Shown: in pieces, positions 43,265 through 51,103 of the stretch
How positions within the stretch are numbered: position 1 is the first letter of the stretch
How the letters are laid out: every line of letters starts with the position of its first letter
Virus record (IMG/VR): IMGVR_UViG_3300026097_001200
Location: 1 to 64,000 of that record
Strand: one strand, 5' to 3'
Source of the DNA: a virus
Length of the DNA: 64,000 bases
Made by a program: the position numbers and the translations under genes
Notes under the pieces: generated by a model
Databases searched by the model: none
What the model saw: only the letters and a program-made list of their open reading frames with translations
What the model was told of the DNA's origin: nothing

Positions 43265-44521
43265 TTACTCTTGTCTCCATTCACGATCCAGCCAAGGAAA
43301 TAAAGATCGCCAATCTGTGCCGCGTCTGCGGTCGATTTCATCTAGATATACCTGTAGATCTTGTATTCTCTCAACTCGTCGTATGCTGTTACTTATCTGC
43401 TGTTTAATGCCTTTCATGTGATCTTGTGCGTTGGTGTCTTTCATTTCGGCGATAATAGCATCTATGTCGTCCTCAAAAACTCCAGCTCCAAATATTGCTG
43501 GATCCATATGCGGCGGTGCCATTACTGTCATAAAACTGTAGTTGATTGGATTGTGAGGCGGTCTTTTTTGATTCCATTCGTTGATTTTTCTAACCAATTC
43601 GGGAGCAGTTTTTATTGTAAGAGGACTGATTGCAGCATTGACACACTGCACTACCCAGGGCTTTTCTAACAAATATGTAAAGTTATCTTCCCATTCTTGT
43701 AAATCCAATCCCCAGCGAACATACTCTTCCTGCGGTCCCCAGCTGTCTAGACTTCCGGTTATTTGCAGTCTTTTAAGAGCACCTTTTTCTACCATCTGCT
43801 CGAACCGATCTATATATGCACGAAACTTTTTAGTTGGCACCTTGAGATTGGTAATAATATTAAAAGTGAGTTCAGGATTTGGGTGGCTTTCCCAGAAGTC
43901 AATGCTGAGATCAAACTCCTTTTGAAAAAAGGGTTCACCTCCTAATATTTGATAGTAGCGTATCTTTTTGTATCTGTCTTTGTCATGTAGATACTGCCAA
44001 AAGTCTGCCAGCTGTTGCTCGTAGTTTTCGTTTTTTTGACTCCAGTTGGCTATGTGTACACTGCCGTGTTTGAAGTCTCCAAACCGTTTAGTTTCTTCTT
44101 CCCACTTGGTACTGAAGTGCCCGCCGCAGTAGAGACAGGCCATGTTACATACATTGTTAAAATAAACTTCTAGTATTGTAGGCACTACTTCGTTGGTTTC
44201 TGGGTCTTCAAACAGTTCTTCTGGCGTTCTGTCTTGGTCGTGTCCTGCTTGCAGTTGATACAGTCTGTCACTGACACCTCCTGCTTCTTCGATTTTTTGG
44301 CAGTACTGACAGCCCTCTTGCGGCCATTCACCGCGGCGCATTATTTCTCTGGCACGGACCTTGTTAGGAAGATTATGAAAACTTGCAAAGTCATCCAGTG
44401 GAATAGCTGCTTGATCAGTTCTGTGACAACTACTGCTAGTGCCTTGTCCTAGATATACTGTGCTCCATGCCCACTTTAACAAGCAAGCTGTATCACCTTT
44501 TACTGGAAATATTTTTGACAT
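43265..44521 (-). CDS. Twitch-type radical SAM protein
   Basis: 418 aa on the minus strand. An N-terminal Cys region (SSSCHR, EGCQYCQKIEEAGG) precedes the core motif FNNVCNMACLYCGG (CX3CX2C) near residue 126, then YQILGGEPFF (GGEP) and FNIITNLK. The plan is the same as the plus-strand protein at 16955-18319. It is transcribed between a glycosyltransferase and two oxygenases, suggesting joint action on one product. The substrate is unknown. Confidence 0.8.
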   Translation of the reverse strand: MSKIFPVKGDTACLLKWAWSTVYLGQGTSSSCHRTDQAAIPLDDFASFHNLPNKVRAREIMRRGEWPQEGCQYCQKIEEAGGVSDRLYQLQAGHDQDRTPEELFEDPETNEVVPTILEVYFNNVCNMACLYCGGHFSTKWEEETKRFGDFKHGSVHIANWSQKNENYEQQLADFWQYLHDKDRYKKIRYYQILGGEPFFQKEFDLSIDFWESHPNPELTFNIITNLKVPTKKFRAYIDRFEQMVEKGALKRLQITGSLDSWGPQEEYVRWGLDLQEWEDNFTYLLEKPWVVQCVNAAISPLTIKTAPELVRKINEWNQKRPPHNPINYSFMTVMAPPHMDPAIFGAGVFEDDIDAIIAEMKDTNAQDHMKGIKQQISNSIRRVERIQDLQVYLDEIDRRRGTDWRSLFPWLDREWRQE

Positions 44522-44528
44522 GTTGTAA

Positions 44529-45659
44529 TTATGAGCTTTCTATTTGATGAATAACTTCTTGTAACTGTTGATCAAAATTTAAAAACGCATTATGCAAAAT
44601 TTTGTTTCGATTAACAAGTAATTTTAAATTATGATAATGTATACGTTCTAACTCAGGTATCACCGACTCCCAGTCAAACTCTGATAAATGTTGCATCAGT
44701 TCAACAATAGCATCGGCTCTTTCTTGGTAGGTAGGCAGTGAGTCATAGTCTTCACTCCAAAGAGATTCATAAGTCATAAATCCCATTTTGCGCAGGTTTG
44801 TTATGAAGTGTTTTGCCCCATATATTACAAAAGGAATACCAGTAAAAAGTGCTTTTGTAGTTTTTTCTGTTATAGCAAAATTATCTACTTGGTCATCTGC
44901 AATCTGTGTTTCCACAACAAGGTACAGTCTAGCCTGATTATATAGATCAATTGGCGGCGACTCGCTAATGGCAATTGTATCTTGTAATTGCTGTCTATCG
45001 CTCCAGTTAAAATCGGGCGTCCTTTCAAATTGTATATCATGCTTAAATATAGTGACGTTACCTCGGAGATTATTACAAATACTCAAAGCAAAAGAATCTT
45101 CGGGTATCTTGTTTTTTATTTTCTTAACTAAGTAGGTTCGCTCTGGTCTCCCGGATCCTATCAACGAAACAAAATCAACAGTTTTTTCACTACGGAAATC
45201 GTAAAATTTATCATTGTTTTGATTAGGAAAATTGAAAACTGGATCGAAAAAATCTACGGTAGCCAGTTGATACAGAAGGAAAGGCCAGTAAATGTTTACG
45301 TAATGTATTTTTTCCCCGAGCCAATTGAATATCGGATGGTCGTCAGCAGAAAACTTATCACCAGTAACAAATATATAAACACAGTCTGATTTTAATTTAA
45401 ACAAGGTAGGCATGTGTTCAGCACTAAAACGACGAACTCCTTCAGACATGTTGAAAAAAAATTTTATCTTTGCAGGATCGTTATTAATTGTTTCAGCAGA
45501 ATCTTGTACAGAAAAAACTGGATAGTGTCTGTTGTTAAAAATCTCAGGCACTGAGTGTGTAGTTGAATATAAGTTAGAATATTTGTGCCACCTGGCATAA
45601 ACCTTTATAAACAGGTTAGCTAAATGCGAATCACTGACATTGTTTAACGGAAGTAACAT
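44529..45659 (-). CDS. GT10-like glycosyltransferase
   Basis: 376 aa on the minus strand. The C-terminal part shows YLVVETQIADDQ, FAITEKTTKALFTGIPFVIYG and LRKMGFMTYESLWSEDYDSL, the donor-domain signature shared with 971-1981. The N-terminal half is divergent. It is the first gene of the minus-strand island and has a late-like motif immediately before its ATG, with no Shine-Dalgarno between. The acceptor is unknown. Confidence 0.65.
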   Translation of the reverse strand: MLLPLNNVSDSHLANLFIKVYARWHKYSNLYSTTHSVPEIFNNRHYPVFSVQDSAETINNDPAKIKFFFNMSEGVRRFSAEHMPTLFKLKSDCVYIFVTGDKFSADDHPIFNWLGEKIHYVNIYWPFLLYQLATVDFFDPVFNFPNQNNDKFYDFRSEKTVDFVSLIGSGRPERTYLVKKIKNKIPEDSFALSICNNLRGNVTIFKHDIQFERTPDFNWSDRQQLQDTIAISESPPIDLYNQARLYLVVETQIADDQVDNFAITEKTTKALFTGIPFVIYGAKHFITNLRKMGFMTYESLWSEDYDSLPTYQERADAIVELMQHLSEFDWESVIPELERIHYHNLKLLVNRNKILHNAFLNFDQQLQEVIHQIESS

Positions 45660-45665
45660 GAAAAA

Positions 45666-45673
45666 TATTTAGT
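45666..45673 (-). promoter_or_regulatory. Minus-strand late-like motif ACTAAATA
   Basis: Sits 6 bases upstream of the ATG at 45659. With T4 late geometry the transcript would start at 45660, one base before the start codon. It would drive the whole island down to 40399. Confidence 0.5.
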
Positions 45674-45712
45674 GCTTTGTTTTTACTGTCTTAACAAACA
45701 AATAAGTACACT

Positions 45713-46315
45713 ATGCATACTATTTTTAAAAATAATCATCCTGCGCTGACGTTTTTTTATATTCCAAAAACTGCTAGTGTGTCATTGGGAGCAGCGTTGT
45801 ATACTGCGTTCTCGCCAGGATTAAAAAATATCAAATTGAAGAAAATTTCTGACGTACCTCATGCTAATATGCACAATCTGACTAGCAAAGACGATGTTGC
45901 AAACAATAGAGTATGTGTTCTGCGACACCCGTACGATCGAGCAAAAAGTCTATGGCAACATTCTTCTAGAAGAGTTGATACTGCGTGGGCAAGTGATTCA
46001 TTTGAACTATTCTTAATAAAACGATTTCACGAAACACACACATTGCTGCCAAACACTGAACTTGACTTAGATAATTTTAATTTTTTTGCACCTCAATGGC
46101 ACTGGGCACAACATTGCAATATACGTCTAGACTTTAACAATCTACATCACGACTTTAACAATATTTTAACTGAATATGTATCTCCAGGCACTTACAATTT
46201 ACCTAGGAAAAACGTGTTGAACAGCAAGGACAGTGTTGATCTAAAACGATATCATAAAACTCTAATACGAAAAATATACGCAGATGACTTTGAACATTTA
46301 GGCTTTATACCTTAA
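45713..46315 (+). CDS. Sulfotransferase-family protein
   Basis: 200 aa. The PAPS 5'-phosphosulfate loop is FFYIPKTASVSLGAAL near residue 15 (HIPKTxG-type), and the 3'-phosphate motif is VCVLRHPYDRAKSLW near 67. The remainder is helical with aromatic clusters. It would transfer sulfate from PAPS to a sugar or other hydroxyl. It is transcribed divergently from the glycosyltransferase island, consistent with sulfated glycan decoration. Confidence 0.75.
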   Translation: MHTIFKNNHPALTFFYIPKTASVSLGAALYTAFSPGLKNIKLKKISDVPHANMHNLTSKDDVANNRVCVLRHPYDRAKSLWQHSSRRVDTAWASDSFELFLIKRFHETHTLLPNTELDLDNFNFFAPQWHWAQHCNIRLDFNNLHHDFNNILTEYVSPGTYNLPRKNVLNSKDSVDLKRYHKTLIRKIYADDFEHLGFIP

Positions 46316-46318
46316 CAC

Positions 46319-46326
46319 ACTAAATA
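46319..46326 (+). promoter_or_regulatory. Late-like motif ACTAAATA
   Basis: Predicted start near 46332, giving a short leader with AGAGAGAGATCTT before ATG 46359 of the TRAP-like gene. Confidence 0.45.
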
Positions 46327-46358
46327 CGATTCGTATTGCAATATTAGAGAGAGATCTT

Positions 46359-47318
46359 ATGACAACTTATAACCTAAACTGGGTGATTGCCCATGAACCA
46401 AAATACCTCTTTTACAGAGTGGCAGAAGACTTTGCTAACCTGGTTAAAGAGTACGCCGGCGATGATCTTGACATCAATGTCAATGTACTAACCGACGAAG
46501 AATACAATGCCAAGTACGATCCTAAAGTACCAGTAAACAGACACAATCTCTGGAAGCTGTTACAAGACGGTGATGTGCAAATTGCACAGATGCAGACAAC
46601 CAGTCTTGCACGTCAGTTCAATCCAGAAATGCATGTGCTTGATCTGCCATATCTTTTCCGTGACCACGATCACGCTGCAAAAGTTCTGGAAGGTGATGTT
46701 GGTGTTGAACTGTTAAACAAGTTTGACGAAGACAGCAAGATCAAGGGTCTGGCTTACACCTACAGCGGAGGCTATAGACTGCTTCCGAGTACTCAGCGTG
46801 TAACCAGCCTAGGCGAACTGGCTGGACTGCCAATTCGTGCAGGACTCAGCCAACAGGCTAGAGAAGCTATTGAAATGCTAGGCGGTGAAGCTGTGCCAGC
46901 TGACACAGAACAAACCTGGGAACTGGCCAAAACCGGTAAAGTACAGGCTGCTGAATATGTTACACAGCGCATCTACCCAGATCGTTGTGACGAGTGGATC
47001 AAGAGCATTGTTCACACAGAGCACAGCTTGTTCCTTACCAGCATTGTTGTAAACCAAGATTGGTTCAACAGCCTGCCGCAAGCTGTTCAAGATGTGTTCA
47101 TGAAGGCCGCATTACAAGCAGCTCGCAACGAACGTGAACTAAGTTTAAAAGACGGCGAAACAAACCTACGCAAACTGGAAAGCGAAGGTGTAAACATTGT
47201 TTACCTTAGCGAAGAAGAAGAAGCAGAATTACATGCACGAGCGGCAGAAATCCGCAAAACTCATGCTGAAACTGTGTTCTCTCCAGGCTTGGTAGACAGT
47301 ATAGAAAATACCCATTGA
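46359..47318 (+). CDS. TRAP-transporter (DctP-like) solute-binding protein without signal peptide
   Basis: 319 aa. DctP-family marks: YRVAEDFANLVKEYAG, VQIAQMQTTSLARQFNPEM, LDLPYLFRDHDHAAKVLEG, LGELAGLPIRAGLS and SIVVNQDWFNSLPQAVQDVF. These proteins normally bind organic acids in the periplasm. Here the N-terminus (MTTYNLNWVIAHEP) starts directly in the mature fold with no signal peptide, so export is not expected. A cytoplasmic or virion role is more likely. No DctQ/DctM partner is in the window. Confidence 0.75.
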   Translation: MTTYNLNWVIAHEPKYLFYRVAEDFANLVKEYAGDDLDINVNVLTDEEYNAKYDPKVPVNRHNLWKLLQDGDVQIAQMQTTSLARQFNPEMHVLDLPYLFRDHDHAAKVLEGDVGVELLNKFDEDSKIKGLAYTYSGGYRLLPSTQRVTSLGELAGLPIRAGLSQQAREAIEMLGGEAVPADTEQTWELAKTGKVQAAEYVTQRIYPDRCDEWIKSIVHTEHSLFLTSIVVNQDWFNSLPQAVQDVFMKAALQAARNERELSLKDGETNLRKLESEGVNIVYLSEEEEAELHARAAEIRKTHAETVFSPGLVDSIENTH

Positions 47319-47343
47319 CAAAGACCAATCTCCCACGTATACT
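47315..47343 (+). promoter_or_regulatory. Sigma70-like promoter
   Basis: TTGACA (47315-47320), 17-base spacer, TATACT (47338-47343). It overlaps the TRAP-like stop codon. An inverted repeat, ATCTCCCA in the spacer and TGGGAGAT over the ribosome site (47364-47371), flanks the start region. Confidence 0.75.
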
Positions 47344-47375
47344 ACATGTAATATGTTGTGTACTGGGAGATTACT

Positions 47376-47579
47376 ATGAGTGCTATGAGTGCAACTATTT
47401 TCGAAATTCAAGAATATCTACGTGAAGGCAAGCTTGGTCACAAGCAAATTGCCGAAAAGCTGGGTGTATCATTGACCTGGGTAACAGACGAAGCAAATGC
47501 CATGTATGGTGCTACCAGCAGTGAACCAGACTTTGGTCCAGTGGAATACGTATATCCAGGATCAGATCCACAAATCTAA
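47376..47579 (+). CDS. Small helix-turn-helix protein
   Basis: 67 aa from ATG 47376 behind TGGGAGATTACT (an in-frame ATG 18 bases upstream is less likely). The segment GKLGHKQIAEKLGVSLTWVTDEANAM has a clear helix-turn-helix shape (in parts: KQIAEKLGVS, then WVTDEANAM). The C-terminus is acidic and aromatic. Probably a small DNA-binding regulator made early from the promoter just upstream. Confidence 0.6.
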   Translation: MSAMSATIFEIQEYLREGKLGHKQIAEKLGVSLTWVTDEANAMYGATSSEPDFGPVEYVYPGSDPQI

Positions 47580-47591
47580 ATATCAAAAAGG

Positions 47592-47620
47592 TTGACCTTT
47601 TTCGTAACTGATCATATACT
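47592..47620 (+). promoter_or_regulatory. Sigma70-like promoter
   Basis: TTGACC (47592-47597), 17-base spacer, TATACT (47615-47620). TCTAAATA (47575-47582) lies just upstream. It drives the gene at 47651. Confidence 0.7.
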
Positions 47621-47650
47621 ATATGTATAGTGAAGTTACGAGGGTTAAGC

Positions 47651-48022
47651 ATGTTGCAAGTAAAAGACACCACCGAATCCACAAACAAGCGTTTTTCTGT
47701 AATAGATATCAACAGTCGTGCTCGTGCAGCGTATCGCGCTAATCGCAGTTTTTTCGACAGTCAAGCACATCAAGCAAAAGTAAACGCTGTAGATAATATA
47801 CTTCGCAATTTGGTATTTGCCTATACCAATGCTTACCAAACAGCTCGTCCTCAAACACGCCGTAAACCAGCCCACACAGAAGTCAAATACGATCGTGTAG
47901 TGCAGTACAGCGTAAAAGAGCACAATACACGCAAACAAACTGCACTAGCTCAATTAGAGGAGCTAGGGTTAACACTTGTTTACAAACCACGCACCAACAG
48001 CTACAGTGTTCATGTAGCATAA
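47651..48022 (+). CDS. Hypothetical early protein
   Basis: 123 aa from ATG 47651 with ACGAGGGTTAAGC upstream. Basic and helical (RARAAYRANRSFFDSQAHQA, quoted in part), then a C-terminal LAQLEELGLTLVYKPRTNSY that looks like a small alpha/beta unit. No recognised domain. Strong promoter and position among many small genes suggest a host-takeover protein. Confidence 0.55.
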   Translation: MLQVKDTTESTNKRFSVIDINSRARAAYRANRSFFDSQAHQAKVNAVDNILRNLVFAYTNAYQTARPQTRRKPAHTEVKYDRVVQYSVKEHNTRKQTALAQLEELGLTLVYKPRTNSYSVHVA

Positions 48023-48035
48023 CAGGAGCTAGTAA

Positions 48036-48224
48036 ATGTCATATCTATCAACAGATGAAATGATCAAAATCTTGATCGATCGCATTGGAGATCATCTGCA
48101 TGATCCAGAACCACAATCAGATCAGTGTTTGGAGGAACTCCCACAGCCAACCAAGTTGATGTTGTTGCGAGAACTGCGAAACACATACAATCAATATCGT
48201 GCAATCATGTCGGGTGATCAATGA
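48036..48224 (+). CDS. Small helical hypothetical protein
   Basis: 62 aa, preceded by CAGGAGCTAGTAA. Two helices are likely (TDEMIKILIDRIGDHL and PTKLMLLRELRNTYNQYR). The end overlaps the HAD gene by four bases. No known function. Confidence 0.6.
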   Translation: MSYLSTDEMIKILIDRIGDHLHDPEPQSDQCLEELPQPTKLMLLRELRNTYNQYRAIMSGDQ

Positions 48225-48805
48225 AAGACAAGGTAATCTTAGTAGACTGCGACGGTGTGTTGCTGGACTGGGAATATGCGTTTGATCAATGGATGAAACG
48301 TCATGGATACTCAGTGAACTCCGTTGGGCATTACAAGATGCACTACAAATACGGTATTGATGGCCGTGAAGCTAAACGACTGATTCGCATGTTCAACGAA
48401 AGCGCACAGATTCGCAAACTACCGCCCCTGCGTGATGCTATCCATTATGTAAAACGATTGCACCAAGAACACGGCTATATTTTTCACGCTATCACAAGCC
48501 TCAGCAACGAAGTGTATGCACAGCATCTACGCACCAAGAATCTGCGTGAGATGTTTGGCGACAGCGTGTTTGAACGTTACGTGTATTTGGATACTGGTGC
48601 AGACAAAGACTCAGCACTGGCTGAGTATACTAACACTGGCTGTTGGTGGGTAGAAGACAAGCCTGAGAATGCAGTAGAAGGCGCCAGGTGCGGATTAGAA
48701 TCAGTGTTAATGCATCATGAGCATAATGCAGACTTTGACACAACCAATCTCAATATAACTCGAGTAAGAAACTGGAAGGGAATTTATGAACTTGTCACTG
48801 CTTGA
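48221..48805 (+). CDS. HAD-superfamily phosphatase-like protein
   Basis: 194 aa. Motif I is ILVDCDGVLLDW with the two Asp near residues 9-11; motif II is likely ITSLSNE near 91; motif III/IV lies in DKDSALAEYTNTGCWWVEDKPEN near 130 (quoted in part: CWWVEDKPENAVEGA). It resembles 5'-nucleotidase or polynucleotide 3'-phosphatase-like HADs common in marine T4-like phages. Likely a nucleotide or DNA-end phosphatase. Confidence 0.75.
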   Translation: MKDKVILVDCDGVLLDWEYAFDQWMKRHGYSVNSVGHYKMHYKYGIDGREAKRLIRMFNESAQIRKLPPLRDAIHYVKRLHQEHGYIFHAITSLSNEVYAQHLRTKNLREMFGDSVFERYVYLDTGADKDSALAEYTNTGCWWVEDKPENAVEGARCGLESVLMHHEHNADFDTTNLNITRVRNWKGIYELVTA

Positions 48806-49047
48806 TCGTGTAGTAGAAACTGGTGTACGACTGTATGCCGAAGGGGAAAACAGCTCAACTGTGTGGCAGTTTGTGGATCGAAAACTTCACCAGATCCAGG
48901 CCCAGCGACCAGCCTTTTGCTGAATTCAATCTAGCAAGAGATACTGCGTACACTCGCTTGATCAGCATGGGCGTAATGGATCAAGAGCCAACCTGGACAG
49001 AAATTTTAGACTCTATAAACAGCATGCTGGACCGCGAAAAAGTTTAA
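48786..49047 (+). pseudogene. Small gene apparently split by a +1 frameshift
   Basis: ATG 48786 opens a 45-codon frame ending at TGA 48921-48923. Moving +1 at the TTTT run just before it (near 48915-48919) continues smoothly as FAEFNLARDTAYTRLISMGV through to TAA 49045-49047, giving a sensible protein of about 86 aa. The two halves read as one protein (VVETGVRLYAEGENSS ... DQEPTWTEILDSINSML). It may be a sequencing or assembly indel, a real mutation, or programmed shifting. Both halves could alternatively be separate genes, but the second lacks a convincing start. Confidence 0.55.
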
Positions 49048-49065
49048 TTCTTTTTCTTAAAAAGG

Positions 49066-49094
49066 TTGACACACAGCCCGGGTTTTAGTATTAT
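49066..49094 (+). promoter_or_regulatory. Sigma70-like promoter
   Basis: TTGACA (49066-49071), 17-base spacer, TATTAT (49089-49094). The preceding AAAAAGG is shared with the promoter at 47592. It drives the 37-aa membrane peptide and following small genes. Confidence 0.75.
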
Positions 49095-49126
49095 GTATAT
49101 GTAGGGTTTGAAATAAGGTTTTTGAT

Positions 49127-49240
49127 ATGTCAGATTTAGCTTACACTCAAAATTTTATCGATGTTGCTATTTTAAGCAGTATCTTAATAGCTGGTGTTGT
49201 TTATCTTGCCAACAAAGGTGAGTTATTTAAAAAATGGTAA
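49127..49240 (+). CDS. 37-aa membrane peptide
   Basis: ATG 49127 to TAA 49238-49240. One hydrophobic segment (VAILSSILIAGVVYLA) follows a polar start and ends in a basic NKGELFKKW tail, predicting a single-pass inner-membrane peptide with its C-terminus in the cytoplasm. It is the first gene after a strong promoter. Function unknown; small phage membrane peptides often target host functions. Confidence 0.55.
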   Translation: MSDLAYTQNFIDVAILSSILIAGVVYLANKGELFKKW

Positions 49241-49389
49241 TGCGTAAGATCAAGATAGCAAAAACATTTGTGTTTTTTGACGACAAGTTTTCATTGATTG
49301 TAAGCGCACCAAAAGACCAATTCAGCCTGCTTCCAACTTGGAAAGCCAGAGTGTTAGAAATTCGTGAGTATCAAGGAGAGTTAATATGA
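49234..49389 (+). CDS. 51-aa hypothetical protein
   Basis: ATG 49234 (49 aa if ATG 49240 is used) to TGA 49387-49389. Basic start (RKIKIAKTFVFFDDKF), then LIVSAPKDQFSLLPTWKARV. It overlaps neighbours on both sides, supporting coupled translation. No recognised motif. Confidence 0.5.
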   Translation: MVMRKIKIAKTFVFFDDKFSLIVSAPKDQFSLLPTWKARVLEIREYQGELI

Positions 49390-49790
49390 CCTTATTGCAG
49401 CACATCGAGTCACTGAATGCCAAAGCGGATCTGATGATGGAGCAGGAGCCTGGACTGTGGATGAGCAAGTACACTGATGACTTGAGTCATTGGGCTGAGA
49501 TGGGTGTCTACACTGTAGAGGACTTCAAACGTAATGAGCTGATCAATGGCATCAGTGATGCGTCGAAAGACCTCTATGGTTGCCGCATGCGTCTTGCTTG
49601 GGACGAAATGGATATTGAGGATCTGGAACAGACCTACGAGAATATCTGTTACCAGCTCCGTCTTCAGTTTGAGCAAGAGCAGGAGTGGGAGCGCGAGCAG
49701 GCTGAAGAAGCTCGGATCGCCGCACAAGGTTTACAGCCAGACTGCGAGCCATTGCCTTACGAAGAATATGCTGATTTGGAGACTGCATAA
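49386..49790 (+). CDS. Acidic helical hypothetical protein
   Basis: 134 aa with AAGGAGAGTTAAT upstream. Mostly helical and acidic (DIEDLEQTYENICYQLRLQF, FEQEQEWEREQAEEARIAA), likely a coiled coil in the second half. Acidic small proteins are typical of phage early regions, sometimes as DNA mimics; that role is speculation here. ATG-overlap with the next gene. Confidence 0.6.
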   Translation: MTLLQHIESLNAKADLMMEQEPGLWMSKYTDDLSHWAEMGVYTVEDFKRNELINGISDASKDLYGCRMRLAWDEMDIEDLEQTYENICYQLRLQFEQEQEWEREQAEEARIAAQGLQPDCEPLPYEEYADLETA

Positions 49791-50026
49791 TGAAAAGCGA
49801 ACTTGAACTTGCAATTGATCGCATGATCGATGCACAAAAAAAACTGTACGGAGCAGATGCATACCTGTATGCCACAGCCAATCTACAAGGTGCGTTGGTA
49901 GGATCTGCCGCTGCACTCAGTGACTTTATGGTTGACAGCTTGATTGAAACATTTAACGATCGTGCAAAAAAAGTTGAACAAGAAGCAATCATCAAAGCAT
50001 TTAATCAAGAGGTTCCAATTGTATGA
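49790..50026 (+). CDS. Small hypothetical protein
   Basis: 78 aa. LAIDRMIDAQKKLYGADAYL, ATANLQGALVGSAAALSDFM and FNDRAKKVEQEAIIKAF predict three helices. No known motif. Overlaps its neighbours by one to four bases. Confidence 0.55.
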   Translation: MKSELELAIDRMIDAQKKLYGADAYLYATANLQGALVGSAAALSDFMVDSLIETFNDRAKKVEQEAIIKAFNQEVPIV

Positions 50027-50223
50027 GTTATTTGCTCTTATCGGTTGCGCTAGGATTAGAAATTTCTTATACTAGCAAGAATGTTTGTCAAGAAGCACTT
50101 GAACAGGTGCGAGAGCAGGACAGCAAAGCAATTTGTATTCCTGCAGGCAAAGACAAAACCAGTGAACAGTTTGATCTATTTTTAAACATGATTGAACAGT
50201 TACAAAAAGTTGAACAGAAATAG
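50023..50223 (+). CDS. Small hypothetical protein, possibly secreted
   Basis: 66 aa. The first 12 residues (MSYLLLSVALGL) are hydrophobic and could start a short signal sequence. The rest is helical and polar with KAICIPAGKDK and a DLFLNMIEQLQKVEQK tail. The stop abuts the first tRNA. Confidence 0.5.
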   Translation: MSYLLLSVALGLEISYTSKNVCQEALEQVREQDSKAICIPAGKDKTSEQFDLFLNMIEQLQKVEQK

Positions 50224-50296
50224 CCGAGTTGGTCTAATGGTATGACAGGGGTCTCCAAAACCCTTAGCGGAGGTTCGATTCCTTCACTCGGTGCCA
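50223..50296 (+). tRNA. tRNA-Trp (CCA)
   Basis: Acceptor GCCGAGT pairs with ACTCGGT; short D-stem GTC/GAC; anticodon stem GGGGT/ACCCT with loop CTCCAAA, anticodon CCA; T-arm GGAGG-TTCGATT-CCTTC. Discriminator G and 3' CCA are encoded. Confidence 0.85.
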
Positions 50297-50309
50297 GTTT
50301 TAAAAGTTT

Positions 50310-50385
50310 TGGGATATAGCTCAGTTGGTAGAGCAGCGGACTGTTAATCCGCTTGTCGCAGGTTCGAGCCCTGCTATCCCAGCCA
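50310..50385 (+). tRNA. tRNA-Asn (GTT)
   Basis: Acceptor TGGGATA/TATCCCA; D-stem GCTC/GAGC; anticodon stem GCGGA/TCCGC with loop CTGTTAA, anticodon GTT; T-arm GCAGG-TTCGAGC-CCTGC. Discriminator G and CCA are encoded. Confidence 0.9.
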
Positions 50386-50390
50386 TTTTT

Positions 50391-50466
50391 GCTACGGTGG
50401 CTCGAATGGTTAGGCAGAGGACTGCAAATCCTTTTCACGCAGGTTCGAATCCTGTCCGTAGCTCCA
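50391..50466 (+). tRNA. tRNA-Cys (GCA)
   Basis: Acceptor GCTACGG/CCGTAGC is perfect; anticodon loop CTGCAAA with anticodon GCA; T-arm GCAGG-TTCGAAT-CCTGT. Discriminator T and CCA are encoded. It could help translate the many cysteine-rich proteins encoded here. Confidence 0.9.
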
Positions 50467-50482
50467 ATTTACAAGGAAAAAT

Positions 50483-51103
50483 ATGTCACTAATTCCAATG
50501 GTAGTAGAAAGCACAGCAAAAGGCGAACGTGCTTATGATATCTACAGTAGACTGCTCAAAGAACGCATTGTCATGCTCAACGGTGTGGTAGAAGATCACA
50601 TGGCCAATACCGTGGTAGCCCAACTGTTGTTTTTAGAATCAGAAAATCCAAACAAAGAGATCAGTTTGTTTATCAACAGTCCAGGTGGCGGAGTCACAGC
50701 AGGTCTCAGTATCTATGATACCATGCAGTTTATTAAACCTGATGTAGCAACCTATGTGATGGGGCAGGCAGCCAGTATGGGATCGTTTCTAGCGCAAGCC
50801 GGTGCTCCGGGTAAACGCTATGTGTTGCCCGAATCACGTACAATGATTCACAGAGTCAGCTCAGGTACACGTGGCACATCAGGCAGTGTGCATGTGCAGG
50901 AACTGGAGTTTGAAGATCAAAAGCGACACCTAGACGAAAGCAAGAGAATCAATCAACGTTTGACTGAACTGTACGCACAGCACAACACCGCAGGAAAAAC
51001 CTACGAAGATCTCTATGAAGACATGAAGTTTGACACTTTCTTAAGTGCACAGGAAGCGGTAGACTACGGTTTGGCAGATCAATTGGTAGAAAAGAGAACG
51101 TGA
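50483..51103 (+). CDS. clpP: ClpP-like serine protease
   Basis: 206 aa with ACAAGGAAAAAT upstream. Catalytic triad visible: Ser 98 in [10 protein letters not shown], His 123 in TMIHRVSSG, Asp 184 in [10 protein letters not shown]. The handle and substrate strand are [17 protein letters not shown]. Length equals cellular ClpP. No phage ClpX/ClpA is in the window, so it would use host unfoldases. Phage ClpP may process virion proteins or redirect host proteolysis. Confidence 0.9.
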   Translation: MSLIPMVVESTAKGERAYDIYSRLLKERIVMLNGVVEDHMANTVVAQLLFLESENPNKEISLFINSPGGGVTAGLSIYDTMQFIKPDVATYVMGQAASMGSFLAQAGAPGKRYVLPESRTMIHRVSSGTRGTSGSVHVQELEFEDQKRHLDESKRINQRLTELYAQHNTAGKTYEDLYEDMKFDTFLSAQEAVDYGLADQLVEKRT

